64,000 nt of DNA from SFTJ01 sp045613305 (GTDB lineage: Bacteria; Bacteroidota; Bacteroidia; Bacteroidales; Muribaculaceae), in the NCBI GenBank assembly GCA_045613305.1, contig JAZLAU010000026.1, positions 1 to 64,000 on the forward strand, read 5' to 3'. Under the pieces are notes generated by a model that was not told the DNA's origin, did not search any database, and saw only the letters and a program-made list of their open reading frames with translations. The translations under genes were made by a program, and so were the position numbers. Below are positions 1 through 7,691 of this stretch, one piece after another (position 1 is the first letter of the stretch; every line of letters begins with the position of its first letter).

Positions 1-1
1 C

Positions 2-1291
2 GCAAGCGTAGCGAGCGTATCGAGCAGCGGCGTAGTAACCGCGCACAAGGTAGGTACAGCCGACATCAAGGCCACAGCCGCCGACGGCAGCAACGTGAGC
101 GCCGTATGTAAGATTACGGTAGAACGTACTGTGGCAGAAAGTTTGACATTAGATAAGACCGCAGTAACCCTTAAAGCTACTGAAAGTGTTACATTGACAG
201 CGAAGATAATGCCAGACAACACCACTAACAAAGAATTGACATGGACAAGTTCGGATGAAACAGTGGCTACAGTGGTAGACGGCGTAGTAACCGCACACAA
301 TGTAGGAACAGCAATGATAATCGTAAGTACAACTGACGGCAGCAATTTGACAGCTATATGCAACATTACGGTAGAACGTACTGTGGCAGAAAGTTTGACA
401 TTAGATAAGACCGCTGTAACCCTTAAGGCTGCAGAAAGTGTAACGTTGACAGCGCAGATTATGCCAGCCAATACCACTAACAAAGAGTTGACATGGATTA
501 GTTCGGATGAAAGTGTGGTAACCGTGTTGAATGGTGTTCTAACTGCTCATAAGATAGGTACAGCAAACATAATTGTAAGTACAACCGATGGCAGTAATTT
601 GACCGCAATATGCAAAGTGACAGTTGAACCTACACCAGCAGAAAGAGTTGAAATAAAAACACCAGAAACTACAACAATTATTGTTGGAGAAACACTTCAA
701 CTTGAAGCTGTAGTATATCCAGAAACAGCAACCGACAAATCTGTGACATGGGTGTCGACCAATGTGAACGTTGCGACAATAGACGAGAATGGCGTAGTGA
801 CCGGTGTAAGTGAAGGAACAGTGAAAATAATTGTAATTGACTCATTCGGCCATAGCGCAAACATCGGGTTGGAGGTAGAAGCTCAATTAGTTGAAGCTTT
901 GGAACTTGATAAGACGGTCATTACTGCAAAGGAAGGCGAACAGGTTACGTTGGTAGCAAACATTTTGCCTTTGAACGCCACAAACAAGGAACTGAAGTGG
1001 AGTGTGGATGACGAAAACATCGTTTCGATAGAAAGCAACGGAAATGAAGCAGTAGTGAGCATTTTGAAAGAAGGCACTGCAACTATAATAGTTGAAACTA
1101 CTGATGGCTCTGGCTTAGTGGCTATATGCAGCGTTAATGCGTTGTCGGGAATAGGCGAAATCTTGGCGGATGATAAAGAAGACGCTGTATATTACACGTT
1201 AGACGGAATTATGGTAGCCAAAGAAAATCTGATTCCGGGATTGTATATAAAGAAAACAGCGACCAATACCGTAAAGGTAGTGATAAAGTAA
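2..1291 (+). CDS. Secreted Ig-like (BIG2) repeat protein, 3' part only
   Basis: The reading frame is open from the left edge, so the 5' end and any signal peptide lie outside the window; a GTG at 95 is only an internal codon. It encodes a chain of bacterial Ig-like group 2 domains of about 84 residues, each with the pattern LxLDKTAVTLKA, TxNKELTWxSSDExVxTV and GTAxIIVSTTDGSN. Two units (about 121-372 and 373-624) are nearly identical in DNA, while the later units are more divergent. The last 50 residues (YYTLDGI, PGLYI, TVKVVIK) resemble a Por/T9SS-type C-terminal tail, so the protein is probably exported and surface attached or released. BIG2 domains are usually adhesive or structural; no catalytic domain is visible in this part. 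Confidence 0.85.
   Translation, partial: ASVASVSSSGVVTAHKVGTADIKATAADGSNVSAVCKITVERTVAESLTLDKTAVTLKATESVTLTAKIMPDNTTNKELTWTSSDETVATVVDGVVTAHNVGTAMIIVSTTDGSNLTAICNITVERTVAESLTLDKTAVTLKAAESVTLTAQIMPANTTNKELTWISSDESVVTVLNGVLTAHKIGTANIIVSTTDGSNLTAICKVTVEPTPAERVEIKTPETTTIIVGETLQLEAVVYPETATDKSVTWVSTNVNVATIDENGVVTGVSEGTVKIIVIDSFGHSANIGLEVEAQLVEALELDKTVITAKEGEQVTLVANILPLNATNKELKWSVDDENIVSIESNGNEAVVSILKEGTATIIVETTDGSGLVAICSVNALSGIGEILADDKEDAVYYTLDGIMVAKENLIPGLYIKKTATNTVKVVIK
121..624 (+). repeat. Tandem 252-bp coding repeat (two BIG2 units)
   Basis: Two consecutive 252-bp units encode 84-residue Ig-like domains. Both begin with the codons for ERTVAESLTLDKTAV and differ at scattered, often silent positions. 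This points to recent unit duplication or gene conversion inside the gene. Confidence 0.8.
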
Positions 1292-1318
1292 CATATTGAT
1301 TGATAATAATTTGAATTA

Positions 1319-1358
1319 GGGGTTGAGTGCATTTTGCCGTGCTCAACCCCTTTGTTGT
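1319..1358 (+). terminator. Rho-independent terminator of the BIG2 gene
   Basis: GGGGTTGAG at 1319-1327 pairs with CTCAACCCC at 1342-1350, followed by a T-rich run (TTTGTTGTTTTTG). It lies 28 bp after the stop codon. Confidence 0.85.
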
Positions 1359-1515
1359 TTTTGTTATGTAGAGAGCCATCCACCCAGATGTCCCTTGTAA
1401 TAGATGTCTTAAATAGATTTTCGATTTTAATGAGATTCTCTCCATAGAAACCAAACTGCGCATCATGCCTCAACGAAAAGTGTGAGGTGATTACACGGGT
1501 TATTCGCGTCATATT

Positions 1516-1546
1516 ATGATGCGAATAATTTGTTTTTTCGCATCAT
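1516..1546. repeat. Perfect 10-bp inverted repeat, ATGATGCGAA / TTCGCATCAT
   Basis: The arms 1516-1525 and 1537-1546 are exact complements with an 11-bp T-rich loop. The repeat sits directly before the Fic remnant and could be an old operator, a terminator stem or the scar of a rearrangement. There is no T tract of the usual kind after either arm. Confidence 0.6.
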
Positions 1547-1551
1547 TGCGT

Positions 1552-1650
1552 TTTGAAGGCAAACTCACAACATCCAAGTGGGCCAAGATTACCAAGACCT
1601 CTCAAGCGACAGCATTGCGAGATGTGTCAGATCTGGTTGAAAAGGGTGGT
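1552..1650 (+). pseudogene. Remnant of a Fic/DUF4172-family protein (C-terminal winged helix)
   Basis: A 33-codon stretch reading FEGKLTTSKWAKITKTSQ and then TALRDVSDLVEKG matches, by my recognition, the C-terminal winged-helix segment of DUF4172-type Fic proteins. The catalytic Fic domain (HxFxxGNGR) is absent upstream. After the EKG motif the frame runs into a hairpin and unrelated residues instead of the usual glycine-rich end. The open frame around it (1516-1734) is therefore a decayed fragment, not a functional 72-residue gene. Intact family members add AMP or a related group to target proteins. Confidence 0.55.
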
Positions 1651-1668
1651 AGAGACAAAAGTGGGGGT

Positions 1669-1711
1669 ATGAAAAAAGGAAAGAGTTCGGTCTGCACACC
1701 GAACTCTTTGC
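1669..1711 (-). terminator. Minus-strand terminator downstream of the tricorn-like protease gene
   Basis: A 12-bp perfect stem, AAAGAGTTCGGT with ACCGAACTCTTT (1680-1711), is followed on the minus strand by CCTTTTTTC. It ends transcription coming from the 1838-5083 gene, although it lies about 130 bp past the stop codon. Confidence 0.75.
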
Positions 1712-1837
1712 CTATAAATGGTTTTGTTAATTAGTTAAACTGTATTGGGGTAAGATTACCCATGCGACTTTTCTTTCGATAGGTGATGGCGAGAATGGCG
1801 GGTGGAGTGTTATGCCATTCATCGTCAATTTTTTTTA

Positions 1838-4800
1838 TTACTCTACCCCAAGGTCTTTCATTGTGCGAGGAGCCGGAGTGCCAGGTAATGGTTTGCGGTC
1901 CTTAAGTTGCTCAAGAAGCACTTCGATAGCCTTGTCGAGTTGTTGGTCTTCGCCATTGAATTCGCGAATAGGGTCGTTGTCGATAACGATGTCGGGGTCA
2001 ACGCCGTGATTTTCAACAATCCATTCGCCTGTGGTGTCGTAGTTGGTGAAGAAAGGTACGCGGATGTCGGTTCCGTCGATGTAAGGAAGAGAACCAGATA
2101 TGCCCACGATTCCTCCCCAAGAGCGAGTGCCGATAACAGGGCCAATGTTGTTTTTCTTGAAACTCCAAGGGAACAAGTCGCCGTCGCTTGCCGAATATTT
2201 GTTTACGAGCAAAGCCTTAGGGCCATATTGCACCTTGTCGGGGTTAGTGCCGTTTTGGCTGCTTCCGCGATACATGGTTAGGCGATAAGGTTGACGCAAC
2301 AGGCGTTCGATAATCATAGGCGAAATGTTTCCGCCACCGTTTGCGCGGTCGTCGATAATCAATGCTTCTTTGTCGACTTGAGGGTAGAAGTATCGAGCGA
2401 ACTCGTTGAGTCCGTCAGGGCCCATGTCGGGGACGTAGATATAGCCAATCTTTCCGCCCGACTTTTTGTTTACGTAGTCGATGTTGTGTTGTATCCAGTC
2501 GTAATGCACAAGCGGATATTCGTCGGCAATAGGTTTCACCACCACCTTTCGGCCGCCTTCTTCGGCCTTAGTGTTGATGGTTAGTTCGGTAAGCACGTTA
2601 GCCTTACCAATAAGCATCGAATAGATGTTGTTGGTGGTAGCGGTAGATATTCCGTCGATAGCAGTGATGTAGTCGCCTTCGTTGATGTTTAGGCCTTGAG
2701 CCTTAAGCGGCGAACGAAGTTTGCTTCGGTCAGGAGCGCCGCCATAGATTTTGTCAATTCGGTAGTATTTGCCGTGTTGCGAAATCTTTGCGCCGAGAAG
2801 TCCCATGTCGATGCGTTCGGGCACAATGTGGTCGCCGCCATCAACATAGGCGTGTCCGCACGCCAATTCGCCAATCATTGCGCCAATCACATAAGAAAGG
2901 TCAAGGCGATTTTTCACGTAAGGCAAGAAGACTTCATATTTTTTGCGAATAGCAGCCCAGTCGATGCCGTGCATGTTTTCAAGGTAGAATCCGTCGCGAT
3001 AAGCACGCCACGCTTCGTTGTAGATTTGCTTCCATTCTTCGTTATAGTCGATTGTGCAAACCAAATCGCTCAAGTCGATGGCCTTGCTAAGGTTTGCTTT
3101 GCCCTTTGGCATATCGGTTACGTATACTTTTCCGGCTTTGTTCCAAAGTGCTTTCTTCATGTTGTGCATGGTGTGAAGCGAAGCGTTTGGCGCAATGATT
3201 TCGTCGGACTGAGTAGCAAGGTTGTAAGCGTGAGCTCCGCCGGCGCCGTTGTAGTAAAGAGTCTTTCCGTCGCAAGCCAAGCCCATGTAACGGCCAGTGC
3301 CAAGAGGCACTCTGATTATGCGATTGCTTATGCCTTCGGTGTCGATTTTTGTGACGGCAACCTCAGCGTTCTTGTCGGCCTTCTTATCGTCTTTTTTGTC
3401 GGTTTTAGGCGTTTCTTCGTTGCTCTTTGCGGCTTCGGCAGTGTGGCTGTCGCTGTCGAGGAATGGCGAAGGGGTGTCGGCTGCAAGGGTTACAAAATAG
3501 ATGCAGTCCATTTGACTGTAGGCGAAGTTCCATTCCACAGAACTGTAGATTGGGTTGAAGTCGCGCGAAGAAGTGAAGAACAAATATTTGCCGTCGGTGC
3601 TGAATGTTGGTTGCCCAGAATCGTACCAGCGTTCGGTAACGGCATATTCTTTATTTTGTTCGAATGAGTAAACGTACACCACTCGCATGTCGTTTGCTTC
3701 AGTCTTGGTGTAGGTAATCCACTTATTGTCGGGCGAGAATTTAGGAAGAGGAATTTCGCCGGCAGGGTTAGTGAGTATGGTTCGTTTTGTCTTAGATCCA
3801 ACGTCAACCATTACAGCGCGGTTTTTGCGGTCGGTGTAAAGGATGCTCTTGCTGTCGTTGCTCCAAGTGAGATTGCGGATGTAGGTGTCGTTGTTAGTGG
3901 TTAGTTGAATTTCGTTGCCACCATTCACAGGATGCAGCCAAATTTCGGTTTCGCCAGTGGCGTCGCTGATGTATGCAATGTATTTTCCGTCGGGGCTCCA
4001 GTTAGCGGCACGGTCGTGCACACCAGGAGTGCGGTTGATGTTTCGGGTAACACCTTTTTCTACAGGCACGTCGAACACATCGCCGCGAGCAGTGACGCTG
4101 ATACGGTCGCCCTTAGGCGAAACGCTGAAGTTGCGTGCTTGATGCGCAACCGAGCGGCGAGCAGTGCGGGCAAAGCTGCCTTCGTCGTTCATTTCGATGT
4201 TGACTTTCTGATACTGCTTTGTGGCAGGGTCGAGGGTGTAGATGTAGCCAGCGTTTTCAAACACTATCATGCCGCCGCCGCAACTTGGGAAACGCACGTC
4301 GTAGTCGGTGAAGTGAGTCACCTTAGAGGTTTGTCCGTTAGTGGTGTTGTAAACAAACATATTCATGCGATTTTCGCGGTCGCTGATGTAATATATTTCA
4401 TCGCCAATCCACATAGGAATGATGTCTTGGCCAACAGTGTTAGTGATGTTGGTAATGGAATTTTTCTTGGTGTCGTAAATCCAAATGTCGTCGGCCATAC
4501 CGCCTTTGTAGTATTTCCAGGTGCGGAATTCGCGAAATACACGGTTGTAGGCCAACTTCTTTCCGTCGGGTGAGTAAGAGCAGAATCCGCCTTCAGGGAG
4601 AGGCAGTTCGGTAGGCATACCGCCGTCGATAGGCGCAATCCAAAGTTTACCAGTGAAACTGTCGTTTATGCGGTTTCTGTACACAACTCCTTTTCCGTCG
4701 GGCGTCCAAGTCATGGCAATGTTGTTAGGCCCCATACGGTCGCCAATGTCGTCGCGGCTGTTGGTCGATGTGAAGGTTATGCGTTTAGGTTCTCCGCCTT

Positions 4801-5083
4801 GCTTAGGCATAACAAACACTTCGGTGTTGCCATCATACTGAGCAGTGAAGGCTATAGTGTTGCCGTCGGGCGAGAATCGAGAGAACATTTCGTAGCCGTT
4901 GTGAGAGGTTAAGCGAGTGGCTGTACCTCCAGAAATTGGCACTGTGTATATGTCGCCGGCATAAGAGAACGCAATTTCCGAACCGTTAGTGGCAGGGAAT
5001 CGTAGCAAACGGCCCTCTTCGGCATAAGCGCTTGTTGCAACCGATGCAATAGTGATAAGGCTTAGTAGGTGTTTTAATTTCAT
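1838..5083 (-). CDS. Tricorn-like S41 family protease, exported
   Basis: The 1081-residue product begins with a signal peptide ending SAYA, so it is periplasmic or otherwise exported. The N-terminal two thirds carry repeated WSPDGKxIAY and FSPDGNTIAF motifs of TolB/PD40-type beta-propeller blades. They are followed by a tricorn core, a PDZ-like segment (LNINEGDYITAIDGIS) and an S41 C-terminal catalytic domain. The motif SASDGDLFPW supplies the nucleophile Ser and Asp, and VENHGVDPDI the expected Glu. The usual Ser-His pair of the tricorn C1 region reads CGHAYVDGGD here, so the His is kept but Gly replaces Ser. Tricorn peptidases trim peptides; the substrate is unknown. It has its own promoter, placed inside the terminator of nfnAB. 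Confidence 0.9.
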   Translation of the reverse strand: MKLKHLLSLITIASVATSAYAEEGRLLRFPATNGSEIAFSYAGDIYTVPISGGTATRLTSHNGYEMFSRFSPDGNTIAFTAQYDGNTEVFVMPKQGGEPKRITFTSTNSRDDIGDRMGPNNIAMTWTPDGKGVVYRNRINDSFTGKLWIAPIDGGMPTELPLPEGGFCSYSPDGKKLAYNRVFREFRTWKYYKGGMADDIWIYDTKKNSITNITNTVGQDIIPMWIGDEIYYISDRENRMNMFVYNTTNGQTSKVTHFTDYDVRFPSCGGGMIVFENAGYIYTLDPATKQYQKVNIEMNDEGSFARTARRSVAHQARNFSVSPKGDRISVTARGDVFDVPVEKGVTRNINRTPGVHDRAANWSPDGKYIAYISDATGETEIWLHPVNGGNEIQLTTNNDTYIRNLTWSNDSKSILYTDRKNRAVMVDVGSKTKRTILTNPAGEIPLPKFSPDNKWITYTKTEANDMRVVYVYSFEQNKEYAVTERWYDSGQPTFSTDGKYLFFTSSRDFNPIYSSVEWNFAYSQMDCIYFVTLAADTPSPFLDSDSHTAEAAKSNEETPKTDKKDDKKADKNAEVAVTKIDTEGISNRIIRVPLGTGRYMGLACDGKTLYYNGAGGAHAYNLATQSDEIIAPNASLHTMHNMKKALWNKAGKVYVTDMPKGKANLSKAIDLSDLVCTIDYNEEWKQIYNEAWRAYRDGFYLENMHGIDWAAIRKKYEVFLPYVKNRLDLSYVIGAMIGELACGHAYVDGGDHIVPERIDMGLLGAKISQHGKYYRIDKIYGGAPDRSKLRSPLKAQGLNINEGDYITAIDGISTATTNNIYSMLIGKANVLTELTINTKAEEGGRKVVVKPIADEYPLVHYDWIQHNIDYVNKKSGGKIGYIYVPDMGPDGLNEFARYFYPQVDKEALIIDDRANGGGNISPMIIERLLRQPYRLTMYRGSSQNGTNPDKVQYGPKALLVNKYSASDGDLFPWSFKKNNIGPVIGTRSWGGIVGISGSLPYIDGTDIRVPFFTNYDTTGEWIVENHGVDPDIVIDNDPIREFNGEDQQLDKAIEVLLEQLKDRKPLPGTPAPRTMKDLGVE

Positions 5084-5106
5084 AATGGTTTATGTGATTA
5101 AATTAA

Positions 5107-5159
5107 AAAAGTGCCTGTTGCTTAGGTGCAAAAATAGCATCGTTGGGCAAAAGGCACTT
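5107..5159 (-). terminator. Terminator of nfnAB overlapping the next promoter
   Basis: On the minus strand AAGTGCCT (5151-5158) pairs with AGGCACTT (5110-5117), with a further TGC/GCA pairing inside, followed by TTTTTT. The loop contains the TATTTTTG box serving the tricorn-like gene. Confidence 0.7.
5128..5140 (-). promoter_or_regulatory. Promoter -7 box for the tricorn-like protease gene
   Basis: TATTTTTG on the minus strand fits the Bacteroidetes TAnnTTTG box and lies about 45 bp before the ATG. The -33 element is not clear. Confidence 0.5.
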
Positions 5160-5173
5160 CAATTAGTTGATTT

Positions 5174-6661
5174 TTATTCTTGAGAATTGTTTTGCAATGC
5201 TTGGTGCATATTAGCGGCAGCACGTCGGCCGTCGCCCATGGCAAGGATAACAGTAGCGCCGCCACGCACAATGTCGCCACCGGCGTAAATGTCGTCGATT
5301 GACGACTTCATGGTGTTTTCGTCGACTACGATAGTGTTTCGCTTGCTCACTTCCAGACCTTCGATGCTGTTAGGCACTAAAGGATTAGGCGAAACGCCAA
5401 CGCTTACGATTACCAAGTCGACGGGGATTTCCTCAATAGCGCCTTCAACTGGCACAGGCGAGCGTCGTCCCGAAGCGTCGGGCTCTCCAAGTTCCATTCG
5501 TTGCACTCTCATGGCAGCCACACGTCCGTTTTCGTTGCCGATGTATTCCACCGGATTGTGCAGAGTCATGAAAATCACGCCTTCTTCTTTAGCATGCTTC
5601 ACTTCTTCGAGACGAGCAGGCATTTCTTCCTCGCTGCGTCGGTACACAAGCATGGCTTTTTCGGCCCCCATTCGTAGGGCGGTGCGCACAGAGTCCATTG
5701 CTGTGTTTCCGCCACCAATGATTGCCACATTCTTTCCGCGCATCACAGGCGTGTCCCAATCAGGACGTCCGGCGCCCATAAGGTTAACGCGAGTGAGGTA
5801 TTCGTTGCTTGACATAACGCCGTTGAGGTTTTCGCCAGGAATGTTCATGAAGCGAGGCAGCCCTGCTCCCGAAGCTACGAAAATGCCTTTGAATCCCATT
5901 TCGTGCAGGTCGTCGTAAGAAAGAGTCTTGCCAATTACGCAGTCTTTTTCGAAATTAACGCCCATTTGACGCAAACCGTCGATTTCGGTGTCGACGATAG
6001 CATTTGGCAAGCGGAATTCAGGAATGCCGTATTTTAGCACGCCTCCAATTTCGTGAAGCGCTTCGAAAACGGTTACTTGGTAACCAAGTTTCGCCATGTC
6101 GCCGGCAAACGACAATCCGCAAGGACCGCTGCCGATAACAGCCACTTTAATTCCGTTGCAAGGAGCGCACTGAGGGACTGCAGTCAATCCGTTTTCGCGA
6201 ACATAGTCGCTGGCAAAACGTTCGAGGTAACCGATGGCCACAGCAGGGTGTTTCATCTTAAGGTGAATACACTTGCTTTCGCATTGCTTTTCTTGAGGGC
6301 ATACTCTGCCGCACACAGCAGGCAGCGCACTTGTTTCCTTAATGGTGGCAGCAGCCTCATCAAAGTGTCCGCGCTCAATGTTTTTGATAAACTTAGGAAT
6401 GTTGATGCCTACAGGGCAACCTGTTACGCATTGCGGATTTGGGCAGTCGAGGCAACGCTTTGCTTCGTTAAGAGCCATCTCTTTGGTGATGCCTTGGTTA
6501 ACTTCCTCGTTGCAAGTAATGCGATATTTTGGGTCGAGTTCGGGCATTTCTACGCGTTCAATTGCGGAGCGGTCTTTGGGCGACATGCTTTTACGCAATT
6601 CTTCGCGCCACGCCTCTTGGCGTGAAAGTTCGTATGTATTGATGTTGGTTTCCATTAGCAA
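5174..6661 (-). CDS. nfnB: NfnB/SudA-like NADPH flavoprotein (GltD family)
   Basis: The 495-residue product matches the small-subunit glutamate synthase family. The N-terminal half has two cysteine clusters for [4Fe-4S] centres (CLDCPNPQCVTGCPVG and CGRVCPQEKQCESKC). Two Rossmann folds follow: VAVIGSGPCGLSFA for FAD and VAIIGGGNTAMD for NAD(P)H. The C-terminal IYAGGDIVRGGATVILAMG is the typical FAD-closing motif. It lies 8 bp after the 258-residue ferredoxin-reductase-like gene, the arrangement of NfnAB, the electron-bifurcating NADH-dependent ferredoxin:NADP+ oxidoreductase. No large glutamate synthase subunit is nearby. The sulfide dehydrogenase SudAB is the alternative. ATG codons at 6661 and 6655 are both possible starts. 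Confidence 0.85.
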   Translation of the reverse strand: MLMETNINTYELSRQEAWREELRKSMSPKDRSAIERVEMPELDPKYRITCNEEVNQGITKEMALNEAKRCLDCPNPQCVTGCPVGINIPKFIKNIERGHFDEAAATIKETSALPAVCGRVCPQEKQCESKCIHLKMKHPAVAIGYLERFASDYVRENGLTAVPQCAPCNGIKVAVIGSGPCGLSFAGDMAKLGYQVTVFEALHEIGGVLKYGIPEFRLPNAIVDTEIDGLRQMGVNFEKDCVIGKTLSYDDLHEMGFKGIFVASGAGLPRFMNIPGENLNGVMSSNEYLTRVNLMGAGRPDWDTPVMRGKNVAIIGGGNTAMDSVRTALRMGAEKAMLVYRRSEEEMPARLEEVKHAKEEGVIFMTLHNPVEYIGNENGRVAAMRVQRMELGEPDASGRRSPVPVEGAIEEIPVDLVIVSVGVSPNPLVPNSIEGLEVSKRNTIVVDENTMKSSIDDIYAGGDIVRGGATVILAMGDGRRAAANMHQALQNNSQE

Positions 6662-6669
6662 ATTTGTTT

Positions 6670-7446
6670 TTAAGATTTAAGACGAGACAGCAAACCATCG
6701 AAGTCCACTTGGTGAGCATCGAATTCAGGTCCTTCAACGCACACAAAACGAGTTTTGCCCCCCACATTCACGCGACAAGCGCCGCACATGCCGGTGCCGT
6801 CGACCATGACAGCGTTAAGCGAGCATTCTGTAGGTATTTCGTATTTCTTTGTAAGCAAAGCCACAAACTTCATCATAATGGCCGGGCCGATGGTTTCCAC
6901 ACGGTCGACCTTTTCGCGAAGAATCACTTGTTCCACACCTTCGGTTACAAGGCCTTTTTGTCCGTAACTGCCGTCGTCGGTCATAATAATCACTTCGTCG
7001 CTGCTTGCTCGCACTTCATCTTCAAGAATAATCAAGTCCTTTGTGCGTCCGGCAAGAACACTGATGACACGATTTCCAGCATCTTTCAATGCTCGAATGA
7101 TAGGCAAAAGCGGAGCCACACCAACGCCGCCGCCACAGCACACTACGGTGCCGTAGTTTTTGATTTTTGTGGCTTGTCCCAACGGACCTACCACGTCGGT
7201 AAGGTAGTCGCCTGGATTTAAGTCGCAAATCTTCTTTGTTGACTGACCGATGGCTTGAACAACTAAAGTTATGGTGCCTTTTTGAATGTCGGCATCGGCG
7301 ATGGTGAGAGGAATTCGTTCGCCGTGATCGCCGCAACGAACAATCACGAAGTGGCCAGCGCGGCGCGCTTTCGCAATCAACGGTGCTTCAATCACAAGTT
7401 TCACTACTTTTTCAGAAAAGTATTCCTTGCTTATTATCTTGTTCAT
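6670..7446 (-). CDS. nfnA: NfnA/SudB-like FAD/NAD-binding ferredoxin reductase subunit
   Basis: The 258 residues form a ferredoxin-NADP reductase-type module of the dihydroorotate dehydrogenase electron-transfer family. The N-terminal beta barrel binds FAD, and GGGVGVAPLLPI is the nucleotide-binding loop. The C-terminal cluster DGTGMCGACRV with a later VCVEG supplies Asp and Cys ligands for the [2Fe-2S] centre seen in NfnA. With nfnB downstream it should form a cytoplasmic heterodimer moving electrons among NADH, NADPH and ferredoxin. The pair is transcribed leftwards from the promoter near 7490. The assignment to Nfn rather than Sud rests on context and length. Confidence 0.85.
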   Translation of the reverse strand: MNKIISKEYFSEKVVKLVIEAPLIAKARRAGHFVIVRCGDHGERIPLTIADADIQKGTITLVVQAIGQSTKKICDLNPGDYLTDVVGPLGQATKIKNYGTVVCCGGGVGVAPLLPIIRALKDAGNRVISVLAGRTKDLIILEDEVRASSDEVIIMTDDGSYGQKGLVTEGVEQVILREKVDRVETIGPAIMMKFVALLTKKYEIPTECSLNAVMVDGTGMCGACRVNVGGKTRFVCVEGPEFDAHQVDFDGLLSRLKS

Positions 7447-7487
7447 AATCGTAGATTGATTAATGGTTTTATTCGTTAGTCGATATT

Positions 7488-7501
7488 GTTACAAAGGTAG
7501 C
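7488..7501 (-). promoter_or_regulatory. Promoter -7 box for nfnAB
   Basis: TACCTTTG on the minus strand about 45 bp before the nfnA start, preceded by a run of T ending in G that could serve as the -33 element. Confidence 0.5.
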
Positions 7502-7691
7502 AAAAAAAATCATTTGAGAATATGTTTTGCTTAAAAGTGTTGCTTTAATTTAAAAAAGTGTAAAAATGCAAGCAAAAATCTTTGTTTTATGATAATTGTG
7601 CTTGTGTGAAGTGTTGATTTCTGCCAAATTGAAGACTGTGGCGCTGTTAGGCGAGCATATTGTTAGCGCAAGGCTGTGGTTGAGATGATGG

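Noticed and set aside
121..624. Repeat array considered as CRISPR
   Set aside because: The units are 252 bp, contiguous and in frame with Ig-like domains; there are no spacers or cas genes.
1192..1512. Minus-strand frame of 106 codons after the BIG2 gene
   Set aside because: It overlaps the end of the BIG2 gene and its terminator, and the product is not recognisable.
2696..3667. 323-codon open frame on the plus strand
   Set aside because: It lies wholly antisense to the well-supported tricorn-like protease gene, and its product has no family features; it mirrors that gene's codon pattern.
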